NCBI GenBank assembly: GCA_947475245.1
Contig: CANJLW010000005.1
Coordinates: 124,001 to 188,000 of the forward strand
Source: Acetobacteraceae bacterium
GTDB taxonomy: Bacteria; Pseudomonadota; Alphaproteobacteria; Acetobacterales; Acetobacteraceae
DNA: 64,000 nt
Reading direction: 5' to 3'
In this document: positions 1 to 9,392 of the stretch, piece after piece
Position numbering within the stretch: the stretch's first letter is position 1
Layout: each line of letters opens with the position of its first letter
Notes under the pieces: model-generated
Database searches by the model: none
Told to the model about the DNA's origin: nothing
Seen by the model: only the letters and a program-made list of their open reading frames with translations
Made by a program: the position numbers and the translations under genes

Positions 1-846
1 GAATTCATAGATCGCCGCGACGCGGGCCAATCCGTGCAGGGCGGCGCGCATGCCGGTCTGCACTTCCAGATAGACCGTCGCGCCCAGTTCCGCTACCATG
101 GCGGCGTAGCGGGCGAACATGATGGTGTCGCCCAGCCCCTGTTCGGCGTGCAACAGGATGCGCCGCCCGGCGATATCGCTTTCGCCGCGCCAGCGCCGCT
201 GCGGGTGCTGGCGTCGTCCGCCGATGCCCTGCGGAATCAACAGCCGCGCTTCGTGCATTTCCCAGGCGGCCGGCAGTTCCCCCAGGCTCAGCCGCATCAG
301 GCTGGCATAATAATGGGCGTGCGCGTTGTCGGGCTTGATCGCCAGAGCCAGTTCGTACTGGCGAAGCGCTTCTTTCTGGCGGCCCAGTCGGCCCAGCACG
401 CTGCCGAGATCGCAGTGCGCCACGGTCTTGTCGGTCGCGTGCCAGAGCGACTTCTGCGCCCATTGCAGCGCGGCTTCCGGCTTGTTCAGCGCCACCAGCG
501 CGGCGGCGAGATTACCGTAGCCATGCGCCAGTGTCGGCTCTAACGCGATGGACCGCTCGAAATGCGGCACGGCCTCCGCCTGGCGGCCCAGACCGCAGAG
601 TGTTTCCCCGAGGTCGTTGTGGGCGCGCGCGTTGTCGGGATCGAGTTGCAGCGAGTGGGCGAGATACTGCCGAGCCTCCTCCAGCCGTCCCTGGAGGTAG
701 CAGAGGTGGCCGATGAAATAGACGATCCAGGGATCGCGCGTGCCCTGGCCGAGGGCGAGACGCAGGGTTGCTTCGGCTTCGGCATGCCGTCCGGCACGAT
801 AGGCGGCATGGGCGACATCGATCAGGTGGGCGGCATAGGTGTTCAT
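1..846 (-). CDS. TPR-repeat protein with glycosyltransferase-like C-terminus (partial)
   Basis: The reading frame opens at the ATG at 846-844 and runs off the left edge at codon 282, so the C-terminus is missing. The N-terminal part is a series of TPR helices, with repeated units of the type A-H-N-D-L-G-E and A-H-Y-Y-A-S-L around residues 75-190. It is followed by the start of a glycosyltransferase-9/41-like domain with the pattern LLHAEQGLGDTIMFARY. The next gene upstream on the same strand has the same architecture and overlaps it by 4 bp (ATGA), so the two are cotranscribed paralogues. The acceptor is unknown; protein or cell-surface glycosylation is an inference. Confidence 0.85.
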   Translation of the reverse strand, partial: MNTYAAHLIDVAHAAYRAGRHAEAEATLRLALGQGTRDPWIVYFIGHLCYLQGRLEEARQYLAHSLQLDPDNARAHNDLGETLCGLGRQAEAVPHFERSIALEPTLAHGYGNLAAALVALNKPEAALQWAQKSLWHATDKTVAHCDLGSVLGRLGRQKEALRQYELALAIKPDNAHAHYYASLMRLSLGELPAAWEMHEARLLIPQGIGGRRQHPQRRWRGESDIAGRRILLHAEQGLGDTIMFARYAAMVAELGATVYLEVQTGMRAALHGLARVAAIYEF

Positions 847-2309
847 GACGGCAACGCGTCGAGCGCGGCGTCGACGGCGCGGACAACGCCATCCCAATCG
901 TGCAGCGCGGGTTGGCGGAACAGGCGCATGGTCGGATACCAGGGGCTGTCGGTTCGGTCCGTCAGCCAGCGGTAATCGGCACCCAGGGGCAGCATGGTCC
1001 AGGTCGAGCGGGCCAGCGCGCCGCCGAGATGGGCGAGCACGGTGTCGACCGACAGGACCAGGTCCATATGGGTCAACAACGCGGCGGTGTCGGAAAAATC
1101 GGTCAGTTCGCCACTATGGTCGACCATGTCCGGCAGGGTCGCCAGCGTGGCGCGGTCGGTATCGAGCATGTCCGTCTGCGCGACGTGGAACACGCAGTCG
1201 GGGCGGTTCAGCAGCGGGCGGAGCCGTTCCAACGCGATGCCTCGATTCCAGACGGTCTGCGTGCCCGACCAGGCCAGCGCGATCCGCCGCCGGCCGTCGG
1301 CCGGCGGCAGTCGGTCCCGCCAGAGCGCGACATGCGCCGCCGACGGCGCAACGTAGGGCACGGCGGCGGGAATGGTATCCAGGCGGGTGCGGAAGGCGCG
1401 CGGCAGGCTCATGAGCGAACATTGCACGTCGTAGCCGGGGACGATGTCGCCCTTGGAGATGACGCGATCCACCTGCGGCATCGACGCCAGCAGGGACTGA
1501 AGCGGCTCTTGCACCGCGAGCACGATCCGCGCGCCGCGTTCGGCGACCATCGGCACGTAGCGGACGAATTGCAGGCAGTCGCCAAGTCCCTGTTCGGCGT
1601 GCAGCAGAATGGTTTTGCCCTCGATCGCGGTGTCGCCAAGCCAGTAAGGCTCGGGCAGGGCGGTGCGCATTTCCTGCCCCAGACTCGCGTACCAGCGGCA
1701 TTCGTGTTTCCGCCAGCCGTTTTCGAAGTCGCCGAGGGCCAGGAGGGCCAGCGCTTCCAGATAGCGGGCGCTGTTGTTGTTCGGTTCGACCCGATAGACG
1801 GCGCGGTAGTGTTGCAGCGATTCCGGATAGCGGTTCAGCGCGCACAGGCAACTGCCGGCATCGCCGTTGACATTGATGAGATCGGGATTCATCGACAGCG
1901 CGCGCAGCAGATGCGGCAGCGCCTGATCGGGGTGATGCAGGGTCAGCAAGATTCCCCCCAGATTCCCCGCGATCTCCGCCCGATCCGGCGCCAAAACCGC
2001 TGCGCGCCTGTACAGCGCCAGCGCTTCGGCGACATGGCCCTGAGCGTGGCGAACCTCCGCCAGATTGTTGTGCAGCAGACCGTCGGTTGGTGCCATCGCC
2101 AGGGCGGCGGCGTAATGCGTGTCGGCAAGGTCGAGATCGCGGCGTCCACGGGCGATGAAGCCCAGAAATTGGCGCACTTCCACATAGTCGCGCCCGGCTT
2201 CCAGCGCCTGGGCGGACAATTGCCATGCAGCGTCGGAATCGCCGCGCACCAGGGCGTCGCGGGCAGCCTGTACCAAGGTCTCGATGTCGGTTTCCACAAC
2301 ATTTCTCAT
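843..2309 (-). CDS. TPR-repeat protein with glycosyltransferase-like domain
   Basis: This is a 488-residue cytoplasmic protein with no signal peptide. Residues 1-240 are TPR repeats (examples GLLHNNLAEVRHAQGH and AEIAGNLGGILLTLHH). Residues 250-488 form a GT9/GT41-like domain with the motif HAEQGLGDCLQFVRY and a late VDTVLAHLGGALARSTW motif that resembles the nucleotide-sugar site. The stop overlaps the start of the next paralogue by 4 bp, suggesting translational coupling. A 53-bp divergent spacer separates it from the exonuclease gene. The domain order is seen in the sequence; an O-GlcNAc-transferase-like or polysaccharide role is only inferred. Confidence 0.85.
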   Translation of the reverse strand: MRNVVETDIETLVQAARDALVRGDSDAAWQLSAQALEAGRDYVEVRQFLGFIARGRRDLDLADTHYAAALAMAPTDGLLHNNLAEVRHAQGHVAEALALYRRAAVLAPDRAEIAGNLGGILLTLHHPDQALPHLLRALSMNPDLINVNGDAGSCLCALNRYPESLQHYRAVYRVEPNNNSARYLEALALLALGDFENGWRKHECRWYASLGQEMRTALPEPYWLGDTAIEGKTILLHAEQGLGDCLQFVRYVPMVAERGARIVLAVQEPLQSLLASMPQVDRVISKGDIVPGYDVQCSLMSLPRAFRTRLDTIPAAVPYVAPSAAHVALWRDRLPPADGRRRIALAWSGTQTVWNRGIALERLRPLLNRPDCVFHVAQTDMLDTDRATLATLPDMVDHSGELTDFSDTAALLTHMDLVLSVDTVLAHLGGALARSTWTMLPLGADYRWLTDRTDSPWYPTMRLFRQPALHDWDGVVRAVDAALDALPS

Positions 2310-2362
2310 ACCAGCGCGGCGGGCGGCGGGACAACCGCGCGATCCCCGGGCATGCTGCGCGC

Positions 2363-3406
2363 ATGGCGCATCCCGAAACCTGGTTGAAATCCTTGCCCCA
2401 AGGTCTGTTCTGCGCGCCCGGCGGGTTTTTCATCGATCCCACCCGCGCGGTGGACCGGGCGGTCATCACCCATGGCCACGCCGATCACGCGCGCCCCGGT
2501 CATCGCGCGGTGCTGGCCTCCGCCGAAACTCTGGCGATCATGCGGGCGCGGATGGGCAAATCGGCCGGGGTGGAACGGCAGGCGTTGGGGTGGGGAGAAA
2601 CCTTGACCATCGGCGACGTCAGGGTCTCGCTGCGTCCGGCCGGGCATGTGTTGGGCAGCGCGCAGGTCGTCATGGCGTATCGCGGCGCGCGCGCCGTGGT
2701 CAGCGGCGATTACAAGCGCGCGCCGGACCCGACCTGTGCGGCGTTCGAGCCTGTCCCCTGCGATGTGTTCGTCACGGAGGCGACGTTCGGATTGCCGGTC
2801 TATACGCATCCGCCCGCCTCCGCCGAAATTGCCCGGTTGCTGGATAGTGTCGCGCTGTTTCCGCATCGCCCGCATGTCGTGGCGGCGTACTCGTTGGGCA
2901 AGTGCCAGCGTCTGATCGCGCTGCTGCGTCAGGCCGGTTGGGATCGGCCGATCTGGCTGCACCCGAGTTTGCTGCCGATGTGCGCGTTGTACGAAGCCTT
3001 CGATGTCGCCCTCGGCGATCTGCGTCCCGTGACGCGCGCGGGTCCTTCGGATTTGACGGGCGGCATTGTACTGGCGTCGCCGGGGTCTGCCGCCGGTCCC
3101 TGGCTGGACAATGCGGTCCTTGTTCAGGCCTCCGGCTGGATGCGGGTGCGCAAGCGCGCCCGGGCAATGGGCGTGGAACTGCCGCTGGTTATCTCCGATC
3201 ACGCCGATTGGAACGAATTGAACGCGACGATTGATGATGTGGGCGCGCCGGAAGTCTGGGTGACGCATGGGCGCGAGGACGCCTTGATCCACGCGATGGC
3301 GCGCCGAGGGATTCGCGGACGGGCATTGCGGCTGGTGGGTTACGGGGACGAAGAAGGAGCCGAGACGACCGAGACGGGATTGCGCGAACAGCCGGTATCG
3401 GGCTGA
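2363..3406 (+). CDS. Ligase-associated DNA exonuclease family (MBL/beta-CASP)
   Basis: The 347-residue protein begins MAHPETWLKSLPQGLF. It has the metallo-beta-lactamase signature HGHADHARPG near residue 35 and a beta-CASP-like C-terminal region including SDHADWNEL and VTHGRED, which supply further metal ligands. This matches the exonuclease family usually encoded beside an ATP-dependent DNA ligase, an Lhr-like helicase and a metallophosphoesterase in a DNA-damage-response operon. None of those partners is present here. The ATG at 2363 was chosen over the longer upstream frame because the upstream extension reads into the divergent spacer and gene and shows no family similarity. Confidence 0.85.
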   Translation: MAHPETWLKSLPQGLFCAPGGFFIDPTRAVDRAVITHGHADHARPGHRAVLASAETLAIMRARMGKSAGVERQALGWGETLTIGDVRVSLRPAGHVLGSAQVVMAYRGARAVVSGDYKRAPDPTCAAFEPVPCDVFVTEATFGLPVYTHPPASAEIARLLDSVALFPHRPHVVAAYSLGKCQRLIALLRQAGWDRPIWLHPSLLPMCALYEAFDVALGDLRPVTRAGPSDLTGGIVLASPGSAAGPWLDNAVLVQASGWMRVRKRARAMGVELPLVISDHADWNELNATIDDVGAPEVWVTHGREDALIHAMARRGIRGRALRLVGYGDEEGAETTETGLREQPVSG

Positions 3407-3435
3407 GTACGCCCGGTCGGGAGATGGGGTGAGCG

Positions 3436-3945
3436 ATGGAACCGGAAACGTTCTTGTTTGAAGACGACGGCGCAATCCCGAATTCGCGCCTGCCGTTGCT
3501 GGTGTATCGCAACGCGGTGCCGACCGATCCCGCGGCGATCGAACACATCCTCGCCGCCAATCGTTGGCCGCCGGCCTGGCGTGACGGGGTTCACCCGTTC
3601 CATCACTTTCACAGCAACGCGCATGAGGTTCTGGCCGTCGCGGCGGGATCGGCGCGCGTGCTGTTCGGGGGGCCGGACGGGCGGGTGCTGAACGTCTCGG
3701 CCGGGGATGTCGTGGTCGTTCCCGCGGGAGTCGGGCATTGCAACCAGGACCAATCCCCCGACCTGTTGATCGTCGGCGGGTATCCGGACAATGCGGAACG
3801 CCCGAACATGCATCGCGGGCGATCGGCGGATCACCGTCGGGTGGTCGCGGACATCGCCGCCGTGGCTGTGCCGAATGCCGATCCGGTTAGCGGCGTGGGC
3901 GGCGCTTTATCGCGATTGTGGTCGGAGTCCGGCTGGGATCGTTGA
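3436..3945 (+). CDS. Cupin-domain protein, YjlB-like
   Basis: This is a 169-residue single-domain cupin. The metal-binding first motif, HPFHHFHSNAHEVLAVAAG, lies near residues 55-73. The second motif, GDVVVVPAGVGHCN, lies near residues 93-106. It resembles the YjlB family of small cupins of unknown substrate. It follows the exonuclease gene by 29 bp on the same strand and may be cotranscribed. The cupin fold is clear, but neither the reaction nor the metal can be told from the sequence. Confidence 0.85.
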   Translation: MEPETFLFEDDGAIPNSRLPLLVYRNAVPTDPAAIEHILAANRWPPAWRDGVHPFHHFHSNAHEVLAVAAGSARVLFGGPDGRVLNVSAGDVVVVPAGVGHCNQDQSPDLLIVGGYPDNAERPNMHRGRSADHRRVVADIAAVAVPNADPVSGVGGALSRLWSESGWDR

Positions 3946-3954
3946 TCCCCTCGG

Positions 3955-4503
3955 CTATTCCCTCGTCAGGCGAACTTCCGCTTCCCGCTCCACGAATTCC
4001 CATTCCCGCGTTGCCCGCAACTGTGCCAGCAAGGCGTCAAACGCCGCCTCGTGCTCGGGCGCGAATTCGAACCATGTCAGGAAATCGAAGGGTTCGCCGA
4101 TATCGCGACAATGGTGCAGTCGGCGCGCGACGGCGGGTAAATAGGCCAGCCCGATTTCGGTATGGTGCGAAATTTCCTCGAAGATCGCGCGCCGTTCGTC
4201 CTGCGGCATATCCCACCATACCGCGGATTTTTTGAGCGGGATCAGCGCGGCGCGGGTTGCTTCCGGGCGGCCGAGGGGAGGCTGGATGGCGCGGAGGGAG
4301 GTGACTTCGGGAGTGGTGGCGTAGCGGAGGTTGCTGGTGAAACCTTGCAGCATCCAGGCGGTTACCGACAGGGCAGGGGGCGTGTCGGTGTTGCGGATAT
4401 TAAGGCGTTCGGCATCGGCCAGGCCTTCGCCGACGATCGATCGGTTCCCCGTTACGCGCCAGGGGCCATCCTGGCCGCCGATGAACCAGAACCGATTGCT
4501 CAT
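3955..4503 (-). CDS. Chlorite dismutase-family haem protein
   Basis: The 182-residue protein starts at the ATG at 4503 (MSNRFWFIGGQDGPW). The C-terminal half contains RRAIFEEISHHTEIGLAYLPAVARRLHHCRD followed by FDFLTWFEFAPEHEAAFDALL, written here only as a guide to the region near residues 105-160. That pattern is typical of the chlorite dismutase/EfeB-like dimeric alpha-beta barrel family. At 182 residues it matches the short form of the family. Many short members have no chlorite activity, so the function is open. It is convergent with the cupin gene (9-bp gap). A longer frame upstream to 4626 exists but lacks family similarity. Confidence 0.75.
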   Translation of the reverse strand: MSNRFWFIGGQDGPWRVTGNRSIVGEGLADAERLNIRNTDTPPALSVTAWMLQGFTSNLRYATTPEVTSLRAIQPPLGRPEATRAALIPLKKSAVWWDMPQDERRAIFEEISHHTEIGLAYLPAVARRLHHCRDIGEPFDFLTWFEFAPEHEAAFDALLAQLRATREWEFVEREAEVRLTRE

Positions 4504-4677
4504 GATTGTCTCCGCGTCAGGGTGCGGACACTGTCGCATGGCCGATCCGATCGAGCCAGAAAAAATGCTGCACCCGCGAAGAGACGACCGGACCTTTCCC
4601 CCGCTGGCCCATCCCACGCAAGCCAACTATGATCGCGCGAATACGGCGCGCCGGCTCGCGCCGATCGCGGAGGAAGA

Positions 4678-5808
4678 ATGTACGACCTTGCTGACCTGAA
4701 GGACAAAGTCGCCGTCATCGGCGTTGGGAACACGAAGTACGGAAACTTCCCGGAAATCGACGACTACGGCCTGGCCGCGCACGCGTTCCGCAACGCGGTG
4801 GAAGATTGCGGCATCGACAAAAACAAGGTCGACGGGCTGCTGGTCAGCCGCATCCCGTACTATGCCCGCATGGGAGAGGTTCTGGGCCTGAACCCGCGCT
4901 GGACGATCACGCTTCCCGGTCACGGCCGCATGTCCGGCATGGGCATTATCGAGGCCGCGACGGCCATTGCCGCGGGGCATTGCGACTATGCCGCGCTGCT
5001 GTATGCCAATATCGGCCGTTCGCGCCGGGTGAATTACGGCGGCGACGAAAGCCCGGGCACCTGGGACCCCTGGGGCTTCACATCGCCCGGCGCCGCGCAC
5101 GCGATGGCGTTCCGGCGGCACATGGAACTGTACGGCACCACCACGCGCCAACTCGCGGAGGTTTCGGTCGCGATCCGTCATCACGCCTCATTGAACCCCG
5201 ACGCGGTGATGCGCACCCCGTTCACGATCGACGATCACGAAGCCGCGCGTTTCATCACCGCCCCGCTGCGGCTGCTGGATTACTGCCTGATCAACGACGG
5301 CGCGGTCTGCCTGATCCTGACCAGCAAGGAACGGGCAAAGGATTTCAAAAAGCCGCCGGTGTTGATTTCCGGCTTCGGCGCGCAGGAAACCTACAGCCCG
5401 TCCTCGGTCGCCAATTTCGACATGGATTGCTGGTATCCCGCGATTTCCGCGGCCGGCGAGCAGGCCTATCGCATGGCGGGCGTATCGCGCGGCGATGTCG
5501 ATGCGCTGATGTGCTACGACAATTTCTCCCCGACCGTGTTGTTCACGCTGGAAGGCCTGGGCTTCTGCGGCAAGGGTGAATCCGGTCCCTGGGTCGAAAA
5601 CGGCGCGCTGAAAATCGGCGGCAAGCTGCCGGTGAATACCGACGGCGGGCATTTATCGAACTCCTACATGCAGGGATGGGCGCTGAACGTCGAGGCCGTG
5701 CGCCAGTTGCGTGGCGAGTGCGGCGCACGCCAGGTGCCGAATTGCGAGGTCGTGCAATACGCGCAATCCACGCCCTGCACCCGTTCCATCATCTATACCC
5801 GCGGCTGA
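4678..5808 (+). CDS. Thiolase-like protein lacking the nucleophilic Cys (possible aldolase)
   Basis: The 376-residue protein has an SCP2-thiolase fold: an N-terminal VAVIGVGNTKYG, a central SGMGIIEAATAIAAGHCDYA and a C-terminal NTDGGHLSNSY block. The position of the thiolase nucleophile, normally C-x-S-G, reads R-M-S-G. Thiolytic activity is therefore doubtful. Thiolase-like proteins encoded next to a DUF35 gene are known to form complexes, including the Ltp2-type retro-aldolases of steroid side-chain catabolism. The DUF35 gene lies 13 bp downstream. The start is supported by GGAGGAAG just upstream of the ATG. This gene opens a plus-strand catabolic and transport operon. Confidence 0.85.
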   Translation: MYDLADLKDKVAVIGVGNTKYGNFPEIDDYGLAAHAFRNAVEDCGIDKNKVDGLLVSRIPYYARMGEVLGLNPRWTITLPGHGRMSGMGIIEAATAIAAGHCDYAALLYANIGRSRRVNYGGDESPGTWDPWGFTSPGAAHAMAFRRHMELYGTTTRQLAEVSVAIRHHASLNPDAVMRTPFTIDDHEAARFITAPLRLLDYCLINDGAVCLILTSKERAKDFKKPPVLISGFGAQETYSPSSVANFDMDCWYPAISAAGEQAYRMAGVSRGDVDALMCYDNFSPTVLFTLEGLGFCGKGESGPWVENGALKIGGKLPVNTDGGHLSNSYMQGWALNVEAVRQLRGECGARQVPNCEVVQYAQSTPCTRSIIYTRG

Positions 5809-5821
5809 GGGGACCCGAACC

Positions 5822-6226
5822 ATGAGTTATAACAAGCCGCTGCCGAAGCTCGACACCGACAACCGTCCGTTCTGGGCTGCCACCAAACAGGGCAAGTTCA
5901 TGCTGCAATTCTGCCGGGATTGCGGTGACACACGCTTTCCGCCCGGGCCGGTCTGTCCGAAATGCCTTAGCTCCAACCAGGACTGGAAGGAAGCCTCGGG
6001 CAAGGGGACGTTGGAATCCTGGGTGGATTTCCATCGCGCCTATTGGGACGGGTTCAAGGGCGAACTGCCCTATCGCGTGTGCATGGTGCGCCTGGAAGAA
6101 GGCCCTGTCGTGGTCAGCAACCTGACATCGAAGACCGACAACCTGCGCATGGGACAACCCGTGCAGGTCGTTTACGAGGCGGTGACGGACGAGGTCACGC
6201 TGCCCAAATTCGCTTTGGTGGAATAA
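5822..6226 (+). CDS. Zn-ribbon OB-fold (DUF35) protein
   Basis: The 134-residue protein starts at the ATG at 5822 (MSYNKPLPKLDTDNR). A rubredoxin-like zinc ribbon, CRDCGDTRFPPGPVCPKC, lies near residues 30-47, followed by the OB-fold region with ESWVDFHRAYWDGFKG and PYRVCMVRLEEG. DUF35 proteins bind acyl-CoA and pair with thiolase-like partners, and the Cys-less thiolase-like gene lies directly upstream. Together they probably form one heteromeric enzyme acting on an acyl-CoA, an inference from family context. Confidence 0.88.
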   Translation: MSYNKPLPKLDTDNRPFWAATKQGKFMLQFCRDCGDTRFPPGPVCPKCLSSNQDWKEASGKGTLESWVDFHRAYWDGFKGELPYRVCMVRLEEGPVVVSNLTSKTDNLRMGQPVQVVYEAVTDEVTLPKFALVE

Positions 6227-6231
6227 TAACC

Positions 6232-7797
6232 ATGCGCCCTTTTTGGATCGGCCTCGCGGCCCTGCTTTGCTCCGCCGTCACGGTTCCGAACGCACAGGCG
6301 GCGGATAAGACCCTGCGGGTCATCGCGCACGCCGATCTGAAGGTGCTCGATGTCACCGCCAACACGACCTACATCACCAACCGCTACGGCTATGTCGTTT
6401 ACGACACTCTGTTCGCGTTCAACTCGAAATTCGAGCCGAAGCCGCAGATGGTCGAAAACTGGTCGGTCAGCGCCGATCAACTGACCTGGACCTTTACCCT
6501 GCGCGCGGGGCTGAAGTTCCACGACGGGGCGGCGGTCACGGCGGCGGACTGCATCGCCTCGCTCAAACGCTGGATGATCCGCGACGCGATGGGGCAAAAC
6601 CTCGCGGTGCATGTGGCGGGGTTCGAGGCGGTGGACGCTTCGACCTTCCGCATGCTGATGAAGACACCCTATGCGTTGGTGCTTGAAGCCCTGGGTAAGC
6701 CGGGCACCCCCGCCTATATGATGCCGGAACGGGTTGCCAATCAGCCGCTGTCGGAACAGATCACGTCGTCGATCGGGTCCGGCCCGTTCATCATGAAGCG
6801 CGACGAATGGCGGCCGGGCAGCAAGGTCGTCTACGTCAAGAACCCGGCCTATATCCCGCGGACCGAGGCGCCCGACTATATGTCCGGCGGCAAGGTTGTG
6901 AAGATCGACCGGCTGGAATGGGTCTATATCCCCGATGCCAACACGGCGCTGAGCGCGCTGCTGGCCGGAGAGATGGATTACTTCGAACTGCCGCCGCTCG
7001 ACTTCATAGGCCTGTTCAAATCCAATCCCGATATCGTCACCCTGGTGGTCGATCCGCTGGGCGTCGAACAGCACATTCGTCCGAACAGCCTGCATCCGCC
7101 GTTCAACAACTACAAGGCGCGTCAGGCGCTGCTGTACCTGGCCAGCCAGGAAGAGTATAATCAGGCAGTCGTCGGCAACCCCGATTTGTACATGAAATTC
7201 TGCGGCGCATACTTCATGTGCGGGTCGGAGAATGAAACCGATGCCGGTTCGGTCAAAACCCCGAACATCGCCAAGGCAAAGGCTCTGCTGGCCGAGGCCG
7301 GGTACAAGGGCGAACCGATCGTCGTGCTCCAACCGACCGATCGCCCGCCCTATAACGCCGCCACCATGGTGATGGTGGAAAAACTGCGGGAGGCCGGGGT
7401 CAAGGTCGATCTTCAGGCCGCGGACTGGAGTACGATTTCGATCCGCCGCAACAAAAAGGACCCGCCGGACAAGGGCGGCTGGAACCTGTTCATCACCGGA
7501 CACGGCGGCCCGGACGCTGCCAACCCGGCATCGAATTTCTGGTTCGGCTCCGGCTGCGAGAAAGCCAACGCCGGCTGGGCCTGCGATCCGGAGTTGCAGG
7601 CGCTGATGGCCGCATGGGGCAACGAACCCGACGCCGCCAAGCGGCGCGCGATGATCCCGGCGATCCAGATGCGCGGCTACGAATCGGTGCCCTACGTCCC
7701 TCTCGGACAGTTCTTCCAGCCGATCGCTTTCCGTAAAAACATTACGGGGGTTCTGGTGGCGGGCATGCCTGTCTATTGGAACGTCGATAAGAAATAG
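6232..7797 (+). CDS. ABC peptide/nickel-type substrate-binding protein (SBP family 5)
   Basis: The 521-residue precursor has a Sec signal peptide ending near NAQA-AD (residue 23). The mature part is a family-5 solute-binding protein, with YDTLFAFNSKFEPKPQMVENW and GLKFHDGAAVTAADCIASLKRW typical of DppA/OppA-like proteins. It is followed 17 bp later by a second, closely similar binding protein and then by two permease genes. The ligand is unknown. Start codon 6232 is only 5 bp past the DUF35 stop, consistent with a single operon. Confidence 0.92.
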   Translation: MRPFWIGLAALLCSAVTVPNAQAADKTLRVIAHADLKVLDVTANTTYITNRYGYVVYDTLFAFNSKFEPKPQMVENWSVSADQLTWTFTLRAGLKFHDGAAVTAADCIASLKRWMIRDAMGQNLAVHVAGFEAVDASTFRMLMKTPYALVLEALGKPGTPAYMMPERVANQPLSEQITSSIGSGPFIMKRDEWRPGSKVVYVKNPAYIPRTEAPDYMSGGKVVKIDRLEWVYIPDANTALSALLAGEMDYFELPPLDFIGLFKSNPDIVTLVVDPLGVEQHIRPNSLHPPFNNYKARQALLYLASQEEYNQAVVGNPDLYMKFCGAYFMCGSENETDAGSVKTPNIAKAKALLAEAGYKGEPIVVLQPTDRPPYNAATMVMVEKLREAGVKVDLQAADWSTISIRRNKKDPPDKGGWNLFITGHGGPDAANPASNFWFGSGCEKANAGWACDPELQALMAAWGNEPDAAKRRAMIPAIQMRGYESVPYVPLGQFFQPIAFRKNITGVLVAGMPVYWNVDKK

Positions 7798-7814
7798 CAG
7801 GGAGTCCTCGGATC

Positions 7815-9386
7815 ATGGCCATCTCGCGATTTTTACGCCCCATCCTGCTGGCGTTGTCCGTGCTGACCGCCGAGCAGGCGGTTGCCGCCGACAAAGTGCT
7901 CAAGGCCGTGGTGCACGCGGATCTGAAGATCCTCGATCCGACCTGGACGACGATCTACATCACCAATCGATTCTCCTATCTGATCTACGACACGCTGTTT
8001 TCGTTCAATTCGAAATTTGAACCCCAGCCGCAGATGGTGGAGCGTTACACCGTTTCCGACGACAAGATGGTCTATACCTTCACGCTGCGTCCCGGCCTGA
8101 CCTTCCACGACGGCCAACCCGTCACCGCGGCGGATTGTGTCGCCTCCCTGAAACGCTGGATGGCGCGCATCGCCAGCGGGCAGAATCTGGCCAAGTTCAC
8201 CGCCGGGCTGGACGTGGTGGACGCGTCGTCGTTCCGACTGACCCTGAAAGAGCCGTACGGGATGGTCATCGAGTCCCTGGGCAATCCCGGCACGGCTTTC
8301 ATCATGCCGGAACGCGCCGCCGGATTGCCGCTGACCGAACAAATCCTGACGTCGGTCGGCTCCGGCCCCTTCGTCATGCAGCGCGATCAATGGCGCCCCG
8401 GCAACAAGGCGATCTTCACCGCCAATCGCGCCTATAAGCCGCGCCCGGAAAAGGCCGATTATTTGTCCGGCGGCAAGATCCCTCGCCTCGACCGGCTTGA
8501 GTGGCTCTACATCCCCGACGCCAATACGACGCTGTCGGCGCTGATGACCGGCGAAATCGACTATTTCGAGGCGCCGCCGCTCGACTTCATTCGCCTCCTC
8601 AAAGACCTTCCCGACGTCACCGTCCTCAACATCGATCGCCTCGGCGTCCAAGGTCTGATCCGCCCCAACAGCTCCCAACCGCCCTTCAACAATTACAAGG
8701 CTCGGCAGGCACTGCTGTACCTGATCGATCAGGCGGAGTTCATGGAAGCGGTCGTCGGCGACAAGTCGCTGTACATGGAGTTCTGCGGCGCGTTCTTCCT
8801 GTGCAATTCGGCGAACGAAACCGATGTCGGCTCGGGGCCGATGCGCAAGCCGGATATCGCCAAGGCCAAGGCACTGCTGAAGGAAGGCGGTTATAACGGC
8901 GAGAAGATGGTGCTGCTGCAACCGACCGACCGGCCGCAATACGCCGCCGCGATGACGGTGCTGGCGGCGCAATTGCGCAAGGCCGGCGTCAATGTCGACA
9001 TGCAGGCGGCGGATTGGAGCACAATTTCGGTCAGACGCGCCAAAAAGGATCCGGTGGAGAAGGGCGGGTGGCATTTGTTCATCACCACCCATGGCGGCCC
9101 CGATCCGACCGTACCCCCGACCAATTCCTGGTTCGGCTCGCGCTGCGAGGCATCGAATGCGGGATGGGCATGCGACGATCAGTTGGAAAAACTCGTCGAC
9201 GGCTGGTCGCGGGAATTGGACCCGGCGCGTCGGCGCGGTCTGATCGAACAGGTGCAGACACGGGCTTATGAGTCGTTGCCCTATGTCCCGTTCGGACAGT
9301 TCTTTCAGCCCATCGCCTTTCGCAAGAAAGTGACGGGCGTGCTGGAATCCGGCGTGCCCGTCTACTGGAACATCGATAAGAACTGA
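7815..9386 (+). CDS. ABC substrate-binding protein (SBP family 5), paralogue of the preceding gene
   Basis: The 523-residue precursor has a signal peptide ending near AVAA-DK. It aligns with the previous gene over its whole length, sharing blocks such as YITNRFSYLIYDTLF, NNYKARQALLYL and VPYVPFGQFFQPIAFRK. This is a tandem duplication with moderate divergence, probably giving two ligand specificities for the same permease pair. It precedes the first permease by 6 bp. Confidence 0.92.
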   Translation: MAISRFLRPILLALSVLTAEQAVAADKVLKAVVHADLKILDPTWTTIYITNRFSYLIYDTLFSFNSKFEPQPQMVERYTVSDDKMVYTFTLRPGLTFHDGQPVTAADCVASLKRWMARIASGQNLAKFTAGLDVVDASSFRLTLKEPYGMVIESLGNPGTAFIMPERAAGLPLTEQILTSVGSGPFVMQRDQWRPGNKAIFTANRAYKPRPEKADYLSGGKIPRLDRLEWLYIPDANTTLSALMTGEIDYFEAPPLDFIRLLKDLPDVTVLNIDRLGVQGLIRPNSSQPPFNNYKARQALLYLIDQAEFMEAVVGDKSLYMEFCGAFFLCNSANETDVGSGPMRKPDIAKAKALLKEGGYNGEKMVLLQPTDRPQYAAAMTVLAAQLRKAGVNVDMQAADWSTISVRRAKKDPVEKGGWHLFITTHGGPDPTVPPTNSWFGSRCEASNAGWACDDQLEKLVDGWSRELDPARRRGLIEQVQTRAYESLPYVPFGQFFQPIAFRKKVTGVLESGVPVYWNIDKN

Positions 9387-9392
9387 CCCGGC

